Source: Undibacterium sp. YM2
GTDB lineage: Bacteria; Pseudomonadota; Gammaproteobacteria; Burkholderiales; Burkholderiaceae_D
NCBI RefSeq assembly: GCF_009937975.1
Contig: NZ_AP018441.1
Span: 4,588,001-4,652,000 of the forward strand
DNA: 64,000 bases
Direction: 5' to 3'
Position 1 is the first letter of the stretch. Each line of letters starts with the position of its first letter. A program made the translations under genes and the position numbers. The notes under the pieces are model-generated. The model saw only the letters and a program-made list of their open reading frames with translations, was not told the DNA's origin and did not search any database. Shown piece after piece: positions 1 through 8,404 of this stretch.

Positions 1-93
1 GACGACCGCTGGATTCGCCTGGTGCTAGTCAATATCAACGGTGCATGGAAGCTGCTGGGCAGCGACAGATTCATCTATGGTTGCGGGTGTTAA
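1..93 (+). CDS. C-terminal end of an unidentified protein (partial)
   Basis: Frame 1 is open from the window edge to a TAA at 91-93 and gives 30 residues ending in GCGC. The composition is protein-like (tryptophans, hydrophobic alternation, a WKLLGSDRF stretch), which suggests the tail of a real gene whose body lies outside the window. No family can be named from so short a piece. Confidence 0.5.
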   Translation, partial: DDRWIRLVLVNINGAWKLLGSDRFIYGCGC

Positions 94-170
94 GCTGACC
101 AGACTGGTCAGGCTTGAGGGTCTTGAGGACAATTGCGCATTAGCCCTTGTGATAAAGTGACAAGCAGCTT

Positions 171-191
171 GTAGGGTGCGCCGTGCGCACC
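171..191 (+). repeat. Single REP-like palindrome, GTAGGGTGCG family
   Basis: GTAG is followed by a GGTGCGC/GCGCACC stem. It is a solitary copy of a family that elsewhere in the window occurs as inverted doublets. It lies between the partial gene and the next CDS. Confidence 0.7.
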
Positions 192-260
192 GTTTTCTGC
201 ACGCACATGTGCCATAAAAATGACGTGCACAACATAGCCACACCCAAACAAAGGAGATGA

Positions 261-986
261 ATGAGCAATACAAATCTGGCCATAGAAACGAAATACGAAC
301 ACGGTGGTGGCTATGGCGTCAACGAAGGTGAATTGCTGTACGCGCTGAGGAAAAAGAGCAAATTAACGATGCTCAAGATGGTCGTCCACGATGTCTCGCT
401 GTGGTCTGTGCTGGTCGGCCTGTTTTTCTGGGGGCCGCTGCTATGGAGCCTGATGCTGTATCCTGCTTTTGTGATCCTGGCTCTGGTACTGCGCAATTTC
501 ATCGACATGCCAAATTCAGACATTAATATGTACGCTGCCTCGCTGGCCTATGCGGCTGGCATCTGGCTGTCGCTGCGCAAGCAAACCCCGGTGCGTGATT
601 ACATGACCAGGAAGCAGCATGCCGCCACCAAAACCCTGCATCTCGATTGCACCCAGAAACTGCTGGTGGCAGAAGAAGCCTATCGATTTTTCCCCGCAAA
701 AAACCGTACAGTGAAAGTGCCGTTTGAGCATCTGCACACCTGGGCGACCTGGCAGCATGCCGACAAAGAACGGGCGGATGACGATAGCTATCTGGATTCC
801 GTCAGCATCTATCTCAGAATCAGACGCAACAGCCGCCTCGACATGGAGTGGGCCAACAAAAAAATCGGTGACCCGGTTTTTTATCATCAATATGATAGTA
901 GCGATGCCACGCAGAATGCGCAGGCAAAAGCGAAGTTTGATGAAGTCATGGCTTTGTTTGCGGATTGCGGGATAGGGCAGAAATGA
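261..986 (+). CDS. Hypothetical membrane protein, 241 aa
   Basis: Not recognised. The start at 261 is supported by an AAAGGAG ribosome-binding site about 5 bases upstream. The sequence shows a soluble N-terminus of about 44 residues, a long hydrophobic stretch at about residues 45-78 (WSVLVGLFFWGPLLWSL), a second at about 90-105, and a hydrophilic C-terminal half of about 130 residues that would be cytoplasmic if both segments cross the membrane. The gene stands alone, followed by REP-like doublets. No catalytic motif is visible. Confidence 0.75.
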   Translation: MSNTNLAIETKYEHGGGYGVNEGELLYALRKKSKLTMLKMVVHDVSLWSVLVGLFFWGPLLWSLMLYPAFVILALVLRNFIDMPNSDINMYAASLAYAAGIWLSLRKQTPVRDYMTRKQHAATKTLHLDCTQKLLVAEEAYRFFPAKNRTVKVPFEHLHTWATWQHADKERADDDSYLDSVSIYLRIRRNSRLDMEWANKKIGDPVFYHQYDSSDATQNAQAKAKFDEVMALFADCGIGQK

Positions 987-1076
987 GATTGCTCTATTTT
1001 TTGGATTGGCTTGCCAAACGATAGACCACAAAAGAGACACAAAGAAAAACCGCTGCCATCAAATGACCCGCAGTTT

Positions 1077-1238
1077 GTAGGGTGCGTTTCAACGCACCAT
1101 CTCGTCAATCATCAGTAGCGCGAAGAATGATGGTGCGTCAAGACGCACCCTACTGGCTGACCCGCAGTTTGTAGGGTGCGCCATGCGCACCATTACGGCA
1201 ATGCAAATAAATACAATGGTGCGCACGGCGCACCCTAC
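1077..1238. repeat. Two consecutive REP-like inverted doublets
   Basis: Arms at 1077-1098 and 1132-1153 form one inverted pair (GTAGGGTGCG ... CGCACCCTAC), and 1171-1191 with 1218-1238 form a second. A related single palindrome with a GGCGGATT/AATGCGCC stem is at 1296-1324. No gene is seen in 987-1409. The doublets could fold into long hairpins and act as terminators or mRNA stabilisers, but this is inference. Confidence 0.8.
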
Positions 1239-1409
1239 CAATCCACAACATTCATCGTGCACGGCACCGGCATCTTACCAAGGCATGCAAGCACCTCATG
1301 CGGCGGATTACAATGCGCCCTACGTCAAGATCACGTCATGAATAGCTTGTGATTGCGAGACAAATGCGGGCAATAGCGCTGTCCGATTTTAAGAACAAGA
1401 CCTCATGAT

Positions 1410-2429
1410 CTATGATGTTTTCAATTTTCTTTGCCAAATCATCCGGGGAATACTGATTCTTTTGTTTGTGTCGCCATCCCATTCAACAAACAAGCCATGA
1501 GATTGCAATGTTTTTTTGATGATTTCAGCGACCTCCAACTTCCCCTCTTCGGTGTCACGCATGTCGCCAAAGGCAAGAAATATGCCCTGCCCAGCAACCG
1601 CCCTCTCTACATCTTGCCCATGATAAAAACAATATCCACGGTAGGTTCCCGGTGGCATTTTTGAGTGAACTTCACTGACGTCTTCATGGCCATCACTCGT
1701 CGTATATCCAGCGTTGTGGATGGCGATGATCCATTTTGAATTCAACTCATCAAAGGCAGTATCAAGCCTGTCGCAATCCGTTGTATCGGGCCATTTTCGC
1801 TCCTGCTTTCTCTTCTCGGAAAATTCCCGGTTAATCAATGCCCGCATATCTATTTCATCGACATCATCTTCCAGTATATCGTCAAGCAGTTCGTTAACGC
1901 GGTTGGCATCATAAAACCCCGACCAAACCCATGCATGGATAGCCTTTGTAATATAGCGCTCATTGTCGTTCTGGTTCATATTGTCCATTTCTGACATTTC
2001 CGGCAAGAGTTCATCTTCAGCTTGTATCTCGGCTGAAGGCTCGGGTGTGGGCATATTCAGTCGAAAGATTTCACCGTTGAGACTATAGTCACCAAGCGTA
2101 AAGAGCCGGGTGAGAATCAGATCGACTACATTGGCAAGCTCGGCAGGTGCGACTGAAACAAACGACCACGTAGCATATTTCATTGGTTCCCAGGAGATCA
2201 AATTTGCCTTCGGTAACAATTGAATGATGTCATGCAGCTCTTGTTCTGGCGAATGACTCAGGGGGTAAGCGACGTTTAACTCTGTAGGAGTGACTTGCGC
2301 CCACACATCACTCGCTCCTGCAAGCTCGAAAGATGCACACAGAACAGCACTGTTCTTTGAAGTCACCTGGGCATGATTAAAGACCTCGCGGACGAGAGGA
2401 ATAATTTCAGCGATTTGATCTGCACTCAT
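1410..2429 (-). CDS. Hypothetical protein with DUF6891-like C-terminal domain, 339 aa
   Basis: The N-terminal part (about 1-140) is unrecognised. It is followed by an acidic linker rich in Glu, Asp and Met around residues 140-175. The C-terminal half carries a GYCFYHGQDVERAV motif and a following LAFG strand that resemble the family I recall as DUF6891, found in standalone cytoplasmic proteins of unknown role. No signal peptide or membrane segment is visible. The family assignment is from memory and moderate. The gene is monocistronic and points away from the pqi operon. Confidence 0.65.
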   Translation of the reverse strand: MSADQIAEIIPLVREVFNHAQVTSKNSAVLCASFELAGASDVWAQVTPTELNVAYPLSHSPEQELHDIIQLLPKANLISWEPMKYATWSFVSVAPAELANVVDLILTRLFTLGDYSLNGEIFRLNMPTPEPSAEIQAEDELLPEMSEMDNMNQNDNERYITKAIHAWVWSGFYDANRVNELLDDILEDDVDEIDMRALINREFSEKRKQERKWPDTTDCDRLDTAFDELNSKWIIAIHNAGYTTSDGHEDVSEVHSKMPPGTYRGYCFYHGQDVERAVAGQGIFLAFGDMRDTEEGKLEVAEIIKKTLQSHGLFVEWDGDTNKRISIPRMIWQRKLKTS

Positions 2430-2534
2430 GGATAGTTCACAGTTGGAAATGGCAGGTAAGGATAGTATGTGGCTTAGTAAGTTAAATTATAACTTGAGTC
2501 CTGGCCATACATCGCGACAGGCATGCAGGCACCT

Positions 2535-2562
2535 CATGCGGCGCATTACAATGCGCCCTGCC
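2535..2562. repeat. Single REP-like palindrome, GGGCGCATT family
   Basis: GGCGCATTACAATGCGCC palindrome followed by CTGC, in the inverted orientation of the GTAGGGCGCATT family. It is downstream of no gene on the + strand and about 100 bases upstream of the - strand gene start. Confidence 0.65.
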
Positions 2563-2727
2563 TCACGCTCATATCGTGATCTGCCTATGATCCCGCACCG
2601 GGGGAAACAAGATACTTACACGCCATAATCCCCGCTTTAGCCCCTGAAACACCGGCAAAATCACAATAAACCGCTGCCACCGCCGTTATTCTATGATTAA
2701 TCTCCAAAATTGATTACACTCATATAC

Positions 2728-2888
2728 TAGTGAACTGTAATAATGAAATGGGAGTGAAGGACATGTTTCCGGCGCATCAGGGCAAGGCGCAAAACACAGC
2801 GATAGTGGGGCTATCTCGAGTATTTGCAACGCCGCCATGATCGTCGCAAACATGGCAGGCACTCCCATTTCATTGTTACAGTTCACTA
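2728..2888. repeat. 161-bp MITE-like foldback element
   Basis: The terminal inverted repeats at 2728-2756 and 2860-2888 match at 28 of 29 positions (TAGTGAACTG ... CAGTTCACTA). The interior continues to pair imperfectly down to an apical GATAG-TGGGG-CTATC hairpin, so almost the whole element can fold into one long stem. It has no coding capacity. It ends six bases before the first possible start codon of the pqi operon. Confidence 0.75.
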
Positions 2889-2894
2889 TTATTT

Positions 2895-3593
2895 TTGCCT
2901 TATTTCCTTGATTTCTACCTGACCCTGCACCATAACGTGAAGCCCGCCATCAAGCCTGCCCATCATTTTATCGTCTGCCATGAATGCGACCTGGTCTGTG
3001 CGGATGTGCCGGTCGCCACGGGTGAGGCGGCGAGTTGCCCGCGTTGCCGGGCTATCTTGTACCGCAATGGCACTGCCAGCGTCGACGTGGCGCTGGCGCT
3101 GGCGATCACTTCGGTGATCCTGCTATTGCTGCTCAACTGCTTCCCGCTGCTGTCGCTGAAGGTGCAGCAGGTCACGCGCGACACCACGCTTTTTCATGCG
3201 GCGCTGGCGATGTGGGATGATGGCATGCACATCCTCTCGTTGCTGGTGATTATCACCACCATGCTGGCACCGACCCTGCAAATCTCGGTGGCGGTGTATC
3301 TTTTGTATGTGATCCGTTTTGGTGATGCCGGGCTGGCGCTGGGTGCGCCCCTGCGTGCGCTGCAAACCCTGCGGCCCTGGAGCATGGTCGAGATTTTCAT
3401 GCTGGGCTTGCTGGTGTCGCTGGTCAAGCTGCAACACATGGCCGACATCGTCATTGGCCCGGCCCTGTGGTCTTGCGCCTCGCTGATCTTTTTTACGGCT
3501 GCGCTGACCTCGGTGCTGACGCCGCGCAATATCTGGCTGTGGGCAAACGCCGCCAAAGCCAGCAAGGCAGCCACCGGGGTAAGCCATGTCTGA
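2895..3593 (+). CDS. pqiA: PqiA-family inner-membrane protein, first half
   Basis: PqiA-type proteins are inner-membrane partners of MCE proteins in envelope lipid transport. This protein (232 aa) has one PqiA module: a zinc-ribbon-like CHEC...CPRC pair (Cys28, Cys31 and a CxxC about 18 residues later), then four hydrophobic segments. E. coli PqiA carries two such modules in one chain of about 417 aa; here each module is its own gene. The frame opens with TTG at 2895. GTG at 2937 is an equally possible start, and neither has a good ribosome-binding site, perhaps because the foldback element at 2728-2888 displaced the original leader. It overlaps the next gene by 8 bp. Confidence 0.85.
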   Translation: MPYFLDFYLTLHHNVKPAIKPAHHFIVCHECDLVCADVPVATGEAASCPRCRAILYRNGTASVDVALALAITSVILLLLLNCFPLLSLKVQQVTRDTTLFHAALAMWDDGMHILSLLVIITTMLAPTLQISVAVYLLYVIRFGDAGLALGAPLRALQTLRPWSMVEIFMLGLLVSLVKLQHMADIVIGPALWSCASLIFFTAALTSVLTPRNIWLWANAAKASKAATGVSHV

Positions 3594-4242
3594 GCAAGAA
3601 TACCGCCACATCCCCGCTACCGGGCTGGCAGGCCAGACCGGCGCCTCTGCCGGGCTGATCACCTGTGACATTTGCGAAGCCCTGTGCTGCACCCACGACG
3701 AGGCCGCCACCCACTGCCCCATCTGCGGTGCCACCCTGCATTTGCGCCATAAAGACAGCCTGACCAAATCCCTGGCTTACCTGGTTGCGGCGACAATACT
3801 CTACATCCCCGCCAACCTCTTGCCGGTCATGCAAACCAATACCATCTTTGGTACGCAGGATGACACCATCATGAGCGGGGTGCTGGTGCTGATGTATACA
3901 GGCTCATGGCCGCTGGCCTTGCTGGTATTCTTTGCCAGCATCGTCGTGCCCTTGCTGAAACTGTTTTCGATCAGCCTGCTGCTTTACACCTGCTCAAAAA
4001 AATCGACCTGGAACCCGCTGCAGCGCACCCAGTTATTCCGCATGATAGAGGCGGTGGGCCGCTGGTCCATGCTGGATGTGTATGTCGTGACAGTACTGGT
4101 GGCGCTGGTGCAGTTTAAATCCCTGGCAGCGATACACCCCGGCGGCGGTGCGCTGGCCTTTGGTGCGGTGGTGGTGCTGACGATGCTGTCGGCACAAAGC
4201 TTTGATTCACGTTTAATCTGGGTAGCAAAGACGCATGAGTGA
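3586..4242 (+). CDS. pqiA: PqiA-family inner-membrane protein, second half
   Basis: This is the second PqiA module as a separate 218-aa protein. CDIC near residue 29 and CPIC about 20 residues later form the zinc-ribbon-like site, followed by a SLTKSLAYLVAATILYIPANLLPVM-type first membrane segment and three more. The ATG at 3586 overlaps the previous stop by 8 bp and its own stop overlaps pqiB by 8 bp, which indicates translational coupling. Both halves probably assemble with PqiB in the inner membrane. Confidence 0.88.
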   Translation: MSEQEYRHIPATGLAGQTGASAGLITCDICEALCCTHDEAATHCPICGATLHLRHKDSLTKSLAYLVAATILYIPANLLPVMQTNTIFGTQDDTIMSGVLVLMYTGSWPLALLVFFASIVVPLLKLFSISLLLYTCSKKSTWNPLQRTQLFRMIEAVGRWSMLDVYVVTVLVALVQFKSLAAIHPGGGALAFGAVVVLTMLSAQSFDSRLIWVAKTHE

Positions 4243-5992
4243 TCCAACTTCAGAACATCCTGGCCCTGAGGCAGGCAAACCCGCCAATGCTGCCAGCAGT
4301 GATGCCGCTGCCGGCACAAGCGATGCAGCAACTGATACAGCAGCCAGCACTGTAGAAACCGTCGATGCAGTCGATGCCATCGTCCCCGTCGTCAAGGTCA
4401 GGCCAAAGCGGCGTCTGCCCTCGTTTGTGTGGGCCGTGCCTGTCATTGCCGCCCTCATCGGTATCTGGCTGGTGGTGCAAAGCGTGACCAGCCAGGGGCC
4501 GGTTATCACCATCACCTTTAAATCTGCCGAAGGGCTGGAAGCAGGCAAAACCAAATTGCGCTACAAGGATGTGGATGTTGGCCATGTCAAGGCAATTGCC
4601 CTCTCGCCAGACCGCAAGCGCGTGCTGATCACGGCGCAGTTGATCAAGAGCGCATCAGACATCCTTGCCACCGATACCCGCTTCTTCATCGTCAAGCCGC
4701 GCATCTCTGGCGGCTCGGTGTCTGGCCTCTCTACGCTGTTATCCGGTAATTACATCAGCGTCGATGTCGGCACATCATCAGAGACCACCAATGAATTCAC
4801 TGGTCTTGAAGAACCGCCGCTGGTCAACCGTGATTCACCAGGCCGTGAATTTGTCTTGCATGGTGCACAGACCGGCTCGGTCAATTATGGCTCACCTATC
4901 TTCTTCCGCCACATCAATGCCGGGCACGTCACCAAGTTCCAGCTTGACCGTGATGGCAAGGGCGTGACCATACGCGTCTTCATCGATGCGCCTTATGATC
5001 AATACGTGACTGAAGACACCCGCTTCTGGCATGCCAGCGGCGTGGATATGCAGCTTGATGCCAATGGCTTGCGCGTGACGACCGAATCACTGACCTCACT
5101 GATAGAAGGTGGCCTCGCCTTCCAGGAACATGATGATGCCCTGCCCGGTGGCAAACCCGCGTTTGAAGGCAGCGTCTTCCCCTTGTTTGAAGACCGCGAA
5201 CATGCCATGCGCGCGCCGGATACCAAGGTGCGCAGCTTCCTCATGTATTTCCCTGAAAGCCTGCGTGGTTTGTCCAAAGGTGCGCCTGTCGATTTGCGCG
5301 GCATCGTCATCGGCGAAGTCAAATCCCTGAATGTGGAATTTGCCGAGAATGGCCGTCTGCCGCGCTTCCCGGTTGAAATCAGCCTCTACCCAGACCGCCT
5401 GAAGGCCAGGGTCAGGACAGGCACCCGCCTGCCGGATGATGATACCGAAGCCAAAGAAAGATCGCTGCTCGACCACCTCATCACCCGCGGCCTGCGCGGC
5501 CAGCTACGCAGTGGCAACCTGCTGACCGGCCAATTGTATATCGCCCTCGATTTCTTCCCGGATGCACCGCAGGCAAAAATGGACTGGCGCACCGACTACC
5601 CCGTGCTGCCCACCGTCGGTGGTGGCCTGGCCGAAATCCAGGAAACCGTAGGCCGCATCGCCAAAAAAATCGACAAGCTGCCTTTCGATAAAATCTCTGG
5701 CGAGCTCGTGCAGGCACTCAGCAAACTCAACACCACCCTCGCCAGCACAGAAAAACTCGTGCACCGCCTTGATGTAGAAGTCACACCCGAGCTGACCTCT
5801 ACCCTCAAAGAAGCACGCAGCACCCTGAACAGCGCCAACGCCCTGCTGGCAGAAGACGCACCGCTGCAACAAGACATGCGCGAATCACTGAAGCAAGTCG
5901 CCAAGTCCGCCCGCGCTGTCGCCAACCTGGCCGACATGCTGGAGCGCCATCCAGATGCCCTGGTGTTTGGCAAACAAAAGGTAAAACCATGA
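4235..5992 (+). CDS. pqiB: PqiB-like MCE-family protein with three MCE domains
   Basis: MCE proteins form hexameric rings or tubes that carry lipids between inner and outer membrane. The 585-aa chain has an unusual 60-residue Ala/Thr/Asp-rich cytoplasmic N-terminus, a single membrane anchor at about 64-84, then three MCE repeats beginning near residues 90, 205 and 335. Each is marked by a G-x-P/K-[LV]-x-[FY]-[KR]-x-[IV]-x-[IV]-G type strand (for example LRYKDVDVG, FFRHINAG, VDLRGIVIG). A helical C-terminal region (about 460-580) rich in Leu, Thr and Lys would form the coiled-coil end of the tube. It overlaps pqiC by 4 bp (ATGA). Confidence 0.92.
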   Translation: MSDPTSEHPGPEAGKPANAASSDAAAGTSDAATDTAASTVETVDAVDAIVPVVKVRPKRRLPSFVWAVPVIAALIGIWLVVQSVTSQGPVITITFKSAEGLEAGKTKLRYKDVDVGHVKAIALSPDRKRVLITAQLIKSASDILATDTRFFIVKPRISGGSVSGLSTLLSGNYISVDVGTSSETTNEFTGLEEPPLVNRDSPGREFVLHGAQTGSVNYGSPIFFRHINAGHVTKFQLDRDGKGVTIRVFIDAPYDQYVTEDTRFWHASGVDMQLDANGLRVTTESLTSLIEGGLAFQEHDDALPGGKPAFEGSVFPLFEDREHAMRAPDTKVRSFLMYFPESLRGLSKGAPVDLRGIVIGEVKSLNVEFAENGRLPRFPVEISLYPDRLKARVRTGTRLPDDDTEAKERSLLDHLITRGLRGQLRSGNLLTGQLYIALDFFPDAPQAKMDWRTDYPVLPTVGGGLAEIQETVGRIAKKIDKLPFDKISGELVQALSKLNTTLASTEKLVHRLDVEVTPELTSTLKEARSTLNSANALLAEDAPLQQDMRESLKQVAKSARAVANLADMLERHPDALVFGKQKVKP

Positions 5993-6579
5993 TGCGAAGC
6001 ACACACGTCCTGACGATTTCCCTGGCAGGTATTTTGCTGGCCGCCTGCGCCACGCCCCCCGTAGAACACCTTTACCGCCTCGACTACCCGCTCGCCAGCA
6101 GCAGCCAGGCAGAGGCACAATATGAACTCGTCGTCGCCACCATCAAACTGCCAGAGGCAGTCAACCGCCAGCAACTCGTCATCCAAAAATCTGCCACAGA
6201 ATCCATCGTCAGCGACGAACAACGCTGGCTGGCCCCGCTAGACGAACAACTGACCAACGCCCTCACCGCCCACCTGCGCAAAAACCTGCCCGACGCCTGG
6301 CTCTCTACCGACACCAGCATCAGCACCACCAGCAGCCTGCCGCGTTACCACGTCAAAGTACAAATCAACCAACTGCTCATCAACAGCGGCGAACAACTGA
6401 CACTCGAAGCCAGTTGGGCCGTACTCGACAGCAGCCGCAAACTCAAAAAACGCGAACACCAGGTATTCACCGTGCGTCTGAACGGCACCGCCTATGAAGC
6501 CGTGGCACCCGCCATGTCAGAAGCGGCGCGACAGTTGGCCGAGCAAGTTGGAGCGAGTGTGGCGGAGGCGCGCAAGTAA
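5989..6579 (+). CDS. pqiC: PqiC-like outer-membrane lipoprotein
   Basis: The 196-aa protein has a lipoprotein signal peptide with lipobox LAAC (Cys20) and the ABC-transport auxiliary/PqiC layout: YRLDYPL strand, 'LPEAVNRQQLV', a WLAPLDEQLTNALTAHLRKNLP segment and a final TVRLNG strand. PqiC is the outer-membrane partner of the PqiB tube. It is the last gene of the four-gene operon, and a REPIN begins 17 bases after its stop and could act as the operon's end structure. Confidence 0.9.
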   Translation: MMRSTHVLTISLAGILLAACATPPVEHLYRLDYPLASSSQAEAQYELVVATIKLPEAVNRQQLVIQKSATESIVSDEQRWLAPLDEQLTNALTAHLRKNLPDAWLSTDTSISTTSSLPRYHVKVQINQLLINSGEQLTLEASWAVLDSSRKLKKREHQVFTVRLNGTAYEAVAPAMSEAARQLAEQVGASVAEARK

Positions 6580-6596
6580 AGCAAATCTGTCCCCAC

Positions 6597-6803
6597 GTAG
6601 GTACGATTAGAGCAGCGTAATCGTACGCATGCGATGCTCGATATAGCTAAAGACCTCAAAAAATCCTGTGATCGCTGTCGATCTTTCTTTGCACAACTGT
6701 GATGTATACTTGATTCGTCACCAAAAAACAGCCCTGATTTTGAAGTAACCTGCAAAATTACTGCTGTCCATGCGTACGATTACGCTGCGCTAATCGTACC
6801 TAC
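6597..6803. repeat. REPIN unit A (207 bp, type-1 core)
   Basis: Two 35-bp arms (6597-6631 and 6769-6803) are near-perfect reverse complements. Each contains GTAG plus a GTACGATTA/TAATCGTAC stem with an 8-base loop. The inner core begins GATGCTCGATATAGCT and is shared with units C, D and E. GTAG at the outer ends and inverted arms match the REP doublets processed by RAYT transposases. Confidence 0.85.
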
Positions 6804-6852
6804 GCGGGCTGCACCAAAAACTAAGGAATATGATCTCGAACCAACTCCTGCC

Positions 6853-7344
6853 ATGACAAACACCAGAACTTTATCCGGCAAGGACATACACAACCTTGTC
6901 TTGATTGAACAGGCCACCATAGATAGCGAACACCTTGAAGGTGATACTCTGAGGGCGCGCCTGGATTTGATCGGCAACATCATGCAAGAGAATGTCGTGC
7001 GCTTGCAGCTGGATGAAGAGATCAACCACTTGCTCACGTTTGCCCGCTGCACCGGTTGCGAAACCTTGTCTCAGGCAGTCAAAGAAAAACATTACCCCTC
7101 GGGCTGCTGGGGAGCAGAACCCCGTCGCCATTATCAGCCAAATTTTCTGTTAAAGATTGAAGGCAAGAGCCGTCCATCCAGTATCGTCTATTCATTAGAA
7201 AAGCAAAAAATTGGCATGGCGATGATTATTTTAGCCCACATGAAGTGGGACCCGAGATATGCCAAGGGTGCAAAAAAAATGCTGCACTATATTGATGAAA
7301 ATAATTTGTGGACAGTGGCTGACGGCGAATATCTCTTTGCCTAG
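6853..7344 (+). CDS. Hypothetical protein, 163 aa
   Basis: Not recognised. It is a soluble, mixed alpha/beta protein with a helical N-terminal two-thirds, one CTGC motif near residue 70, a GCWG turn and a C-terminal HYIDENNLWTVADGEYLF segment. There is no signal peptide or membrane segment. It is the first of a series of unrelated single genes each bounded by a REPIN (unit A upstream, collapsed unit B downstream). No ribosome-binding site of consensus quality precedes the ATG at 6853, so the start is uncertain by a few codons. Confidence 0.65.
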   Translation: MTNTRTLSGKDIHNLVLIEQATIDSEHLEGDTLRARLDLIGNIMQENVVRLQLDEEINHLLTFARCTGCETLSQAVKEKHYPSGCWGAEPRRHYQPNFLLKIEGKSRPSSIVYSLEKQKIGMAMIILAHMKWDPRYAKGAKKMLHYIDENNLWTVADGEYLFA

Positions 7345-7353
7345 CAAGCCCCT

Positions 7354-7387
7354 GTAGGTACGAATAGCGCAGCGTAATCGTACCTAC
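7354..7387. repeat. Collapsed REP palindrome (unit B)
   Basis: It begins GTAGGTACGA and ends TCGTACCTAC, so it combines the outer half of a left arm with the outer half of a right arm. There is no core between them. It probably arose by recombination or deletion between the two arms of a full unit. Confidence 0.75.
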
Positions 7388-7462
7388 AGGAGCTGCGCGG
7401 CCGTAGTAAAATCGCTTATCGCACGAATACGCCAAGCTCTCCTTTATTCAAACTGATCAACA

Positions 7463-8110
7463 ATGAGCCACAACCAAGACCAGGTACACGCCATCTGGGC
7501 CGCATGGCTACAGCGCGACTATACTGAATTAAAAAATGCTGTCAGGCTGGCGGTGACGCAAGACCTGAGCAATATGCTGGTGCCTCCACCTGGTGAAGAC
7601 TTTTATGGTTACAGTCTGTATACCTGCAATGGCTTGCTGCATATATACGCAGTCTTGAATACCATGCCAGAGCGGCAGGACCGCCTTGACCGGGAGCAGG
7701 ACCAGTATGCCCATAATTGCGCCGATGAATGGCAACATTATCGTCAGGATGGATATTTTGATTCCGTCAACGAGTGCCTCACGGCCCTGCGCGAAGAATT
7801 TGAAAGCCTTAACGACGCCTTTGAAGACCTGGAATGGGATGGCCTCACCACTTTGGACGATGACGTCGATAATTATTGGGAACGCCATGTGGAGCGCATG
7901 TTTGCAGCTATATTGGAAGCGCTGGTCGAGCTACAAAAAGCCGGCCAATTTTCTGACCTGGAGCAAGCAGCGTCACCCTTGCTAATGATCTGGTTTTCTG
8001 ACGCCTCGGTGTGGGAGATGGAGATGATCAAAGAATCAGTACGGCGCTTGAATTCTGAGTCTGTGTATAAAGAGTTTTGTGCGGTGTTTAATGATTATGG
8101 AAATCAATGA
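7463..8110 (+). CDS. DUF4303-like hypothetical protein, 215 aa
   Basis: The protein resembles the DUF4303 group I recall: an N-terminal helix, then FYGYSLYTCNGLLHIYAVLNT, a conserved WQHYRQDGYF element near residue 90, and acidic helices. Members are often found near contact-dependent toxin or immunity loci, but nothing here proves such a role. No signal peptide. The ATG at 7463 has only weak upstream purines. The gene is flanked by the collapsed repeat B and REPIN unit C. Confidence 0.65.
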   Translation: MSHNQDQVHAIWAAWLQRDYTELKNAVRLAVTQDLSNMLVPPPGEDFYGYSLYTCNGLLHIYAVLNTMPERQDRLDREQDQYAHNCADEWQHYRQDGYFDSVNECLTALREEFESLNDAFEDLEWDGLTTLDDDVDNYWERHVERMFAAILEALVELQKAGQFSDLEQAASPLLMIWFSDASVWEMEMIKESVRRLNSESVYKEFCAVFNDYGNQ

Positions 8111-8404
8111 AACTAAACCTGCATCAATACCTCGCCCTCAAGCTCTGCAAACCTTGGCATAGAACGCGAGGCCCGTAGGTACGATTAGCGCAGCGTAATC
8201 GTACGCATGCTGTGCCTGAAATAGCTATAAACTTCAAGAAAATCTCATGATAGCCGTCCATCCTTCTTTGCACGAGCGTTATGTATACTTGATTCAACAC
8301 CAAAAAGCAGCCATGCTTTTGAAGCAGCCTGGAAAATTACGGCTGACCATGCGTACGATTACGCTGCGCTTGTATGGTTATAAGTGACGATTTCTGGGAA
8401 ACTA

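Noticed and set aside
2728..2888. Rho-independent terminator upstream of pqi
   Set aside because: The element has 29-bp terminal inverted repeats and a 161-bp foldback without a T tract, so it fits a MITE-like element better.
3123..3834. Long antisense frames opposite the pqiA genes
   Set aside because: Composition follows the complementary codon bias of the pqi genes; no homology; overlapping real coupled genes.
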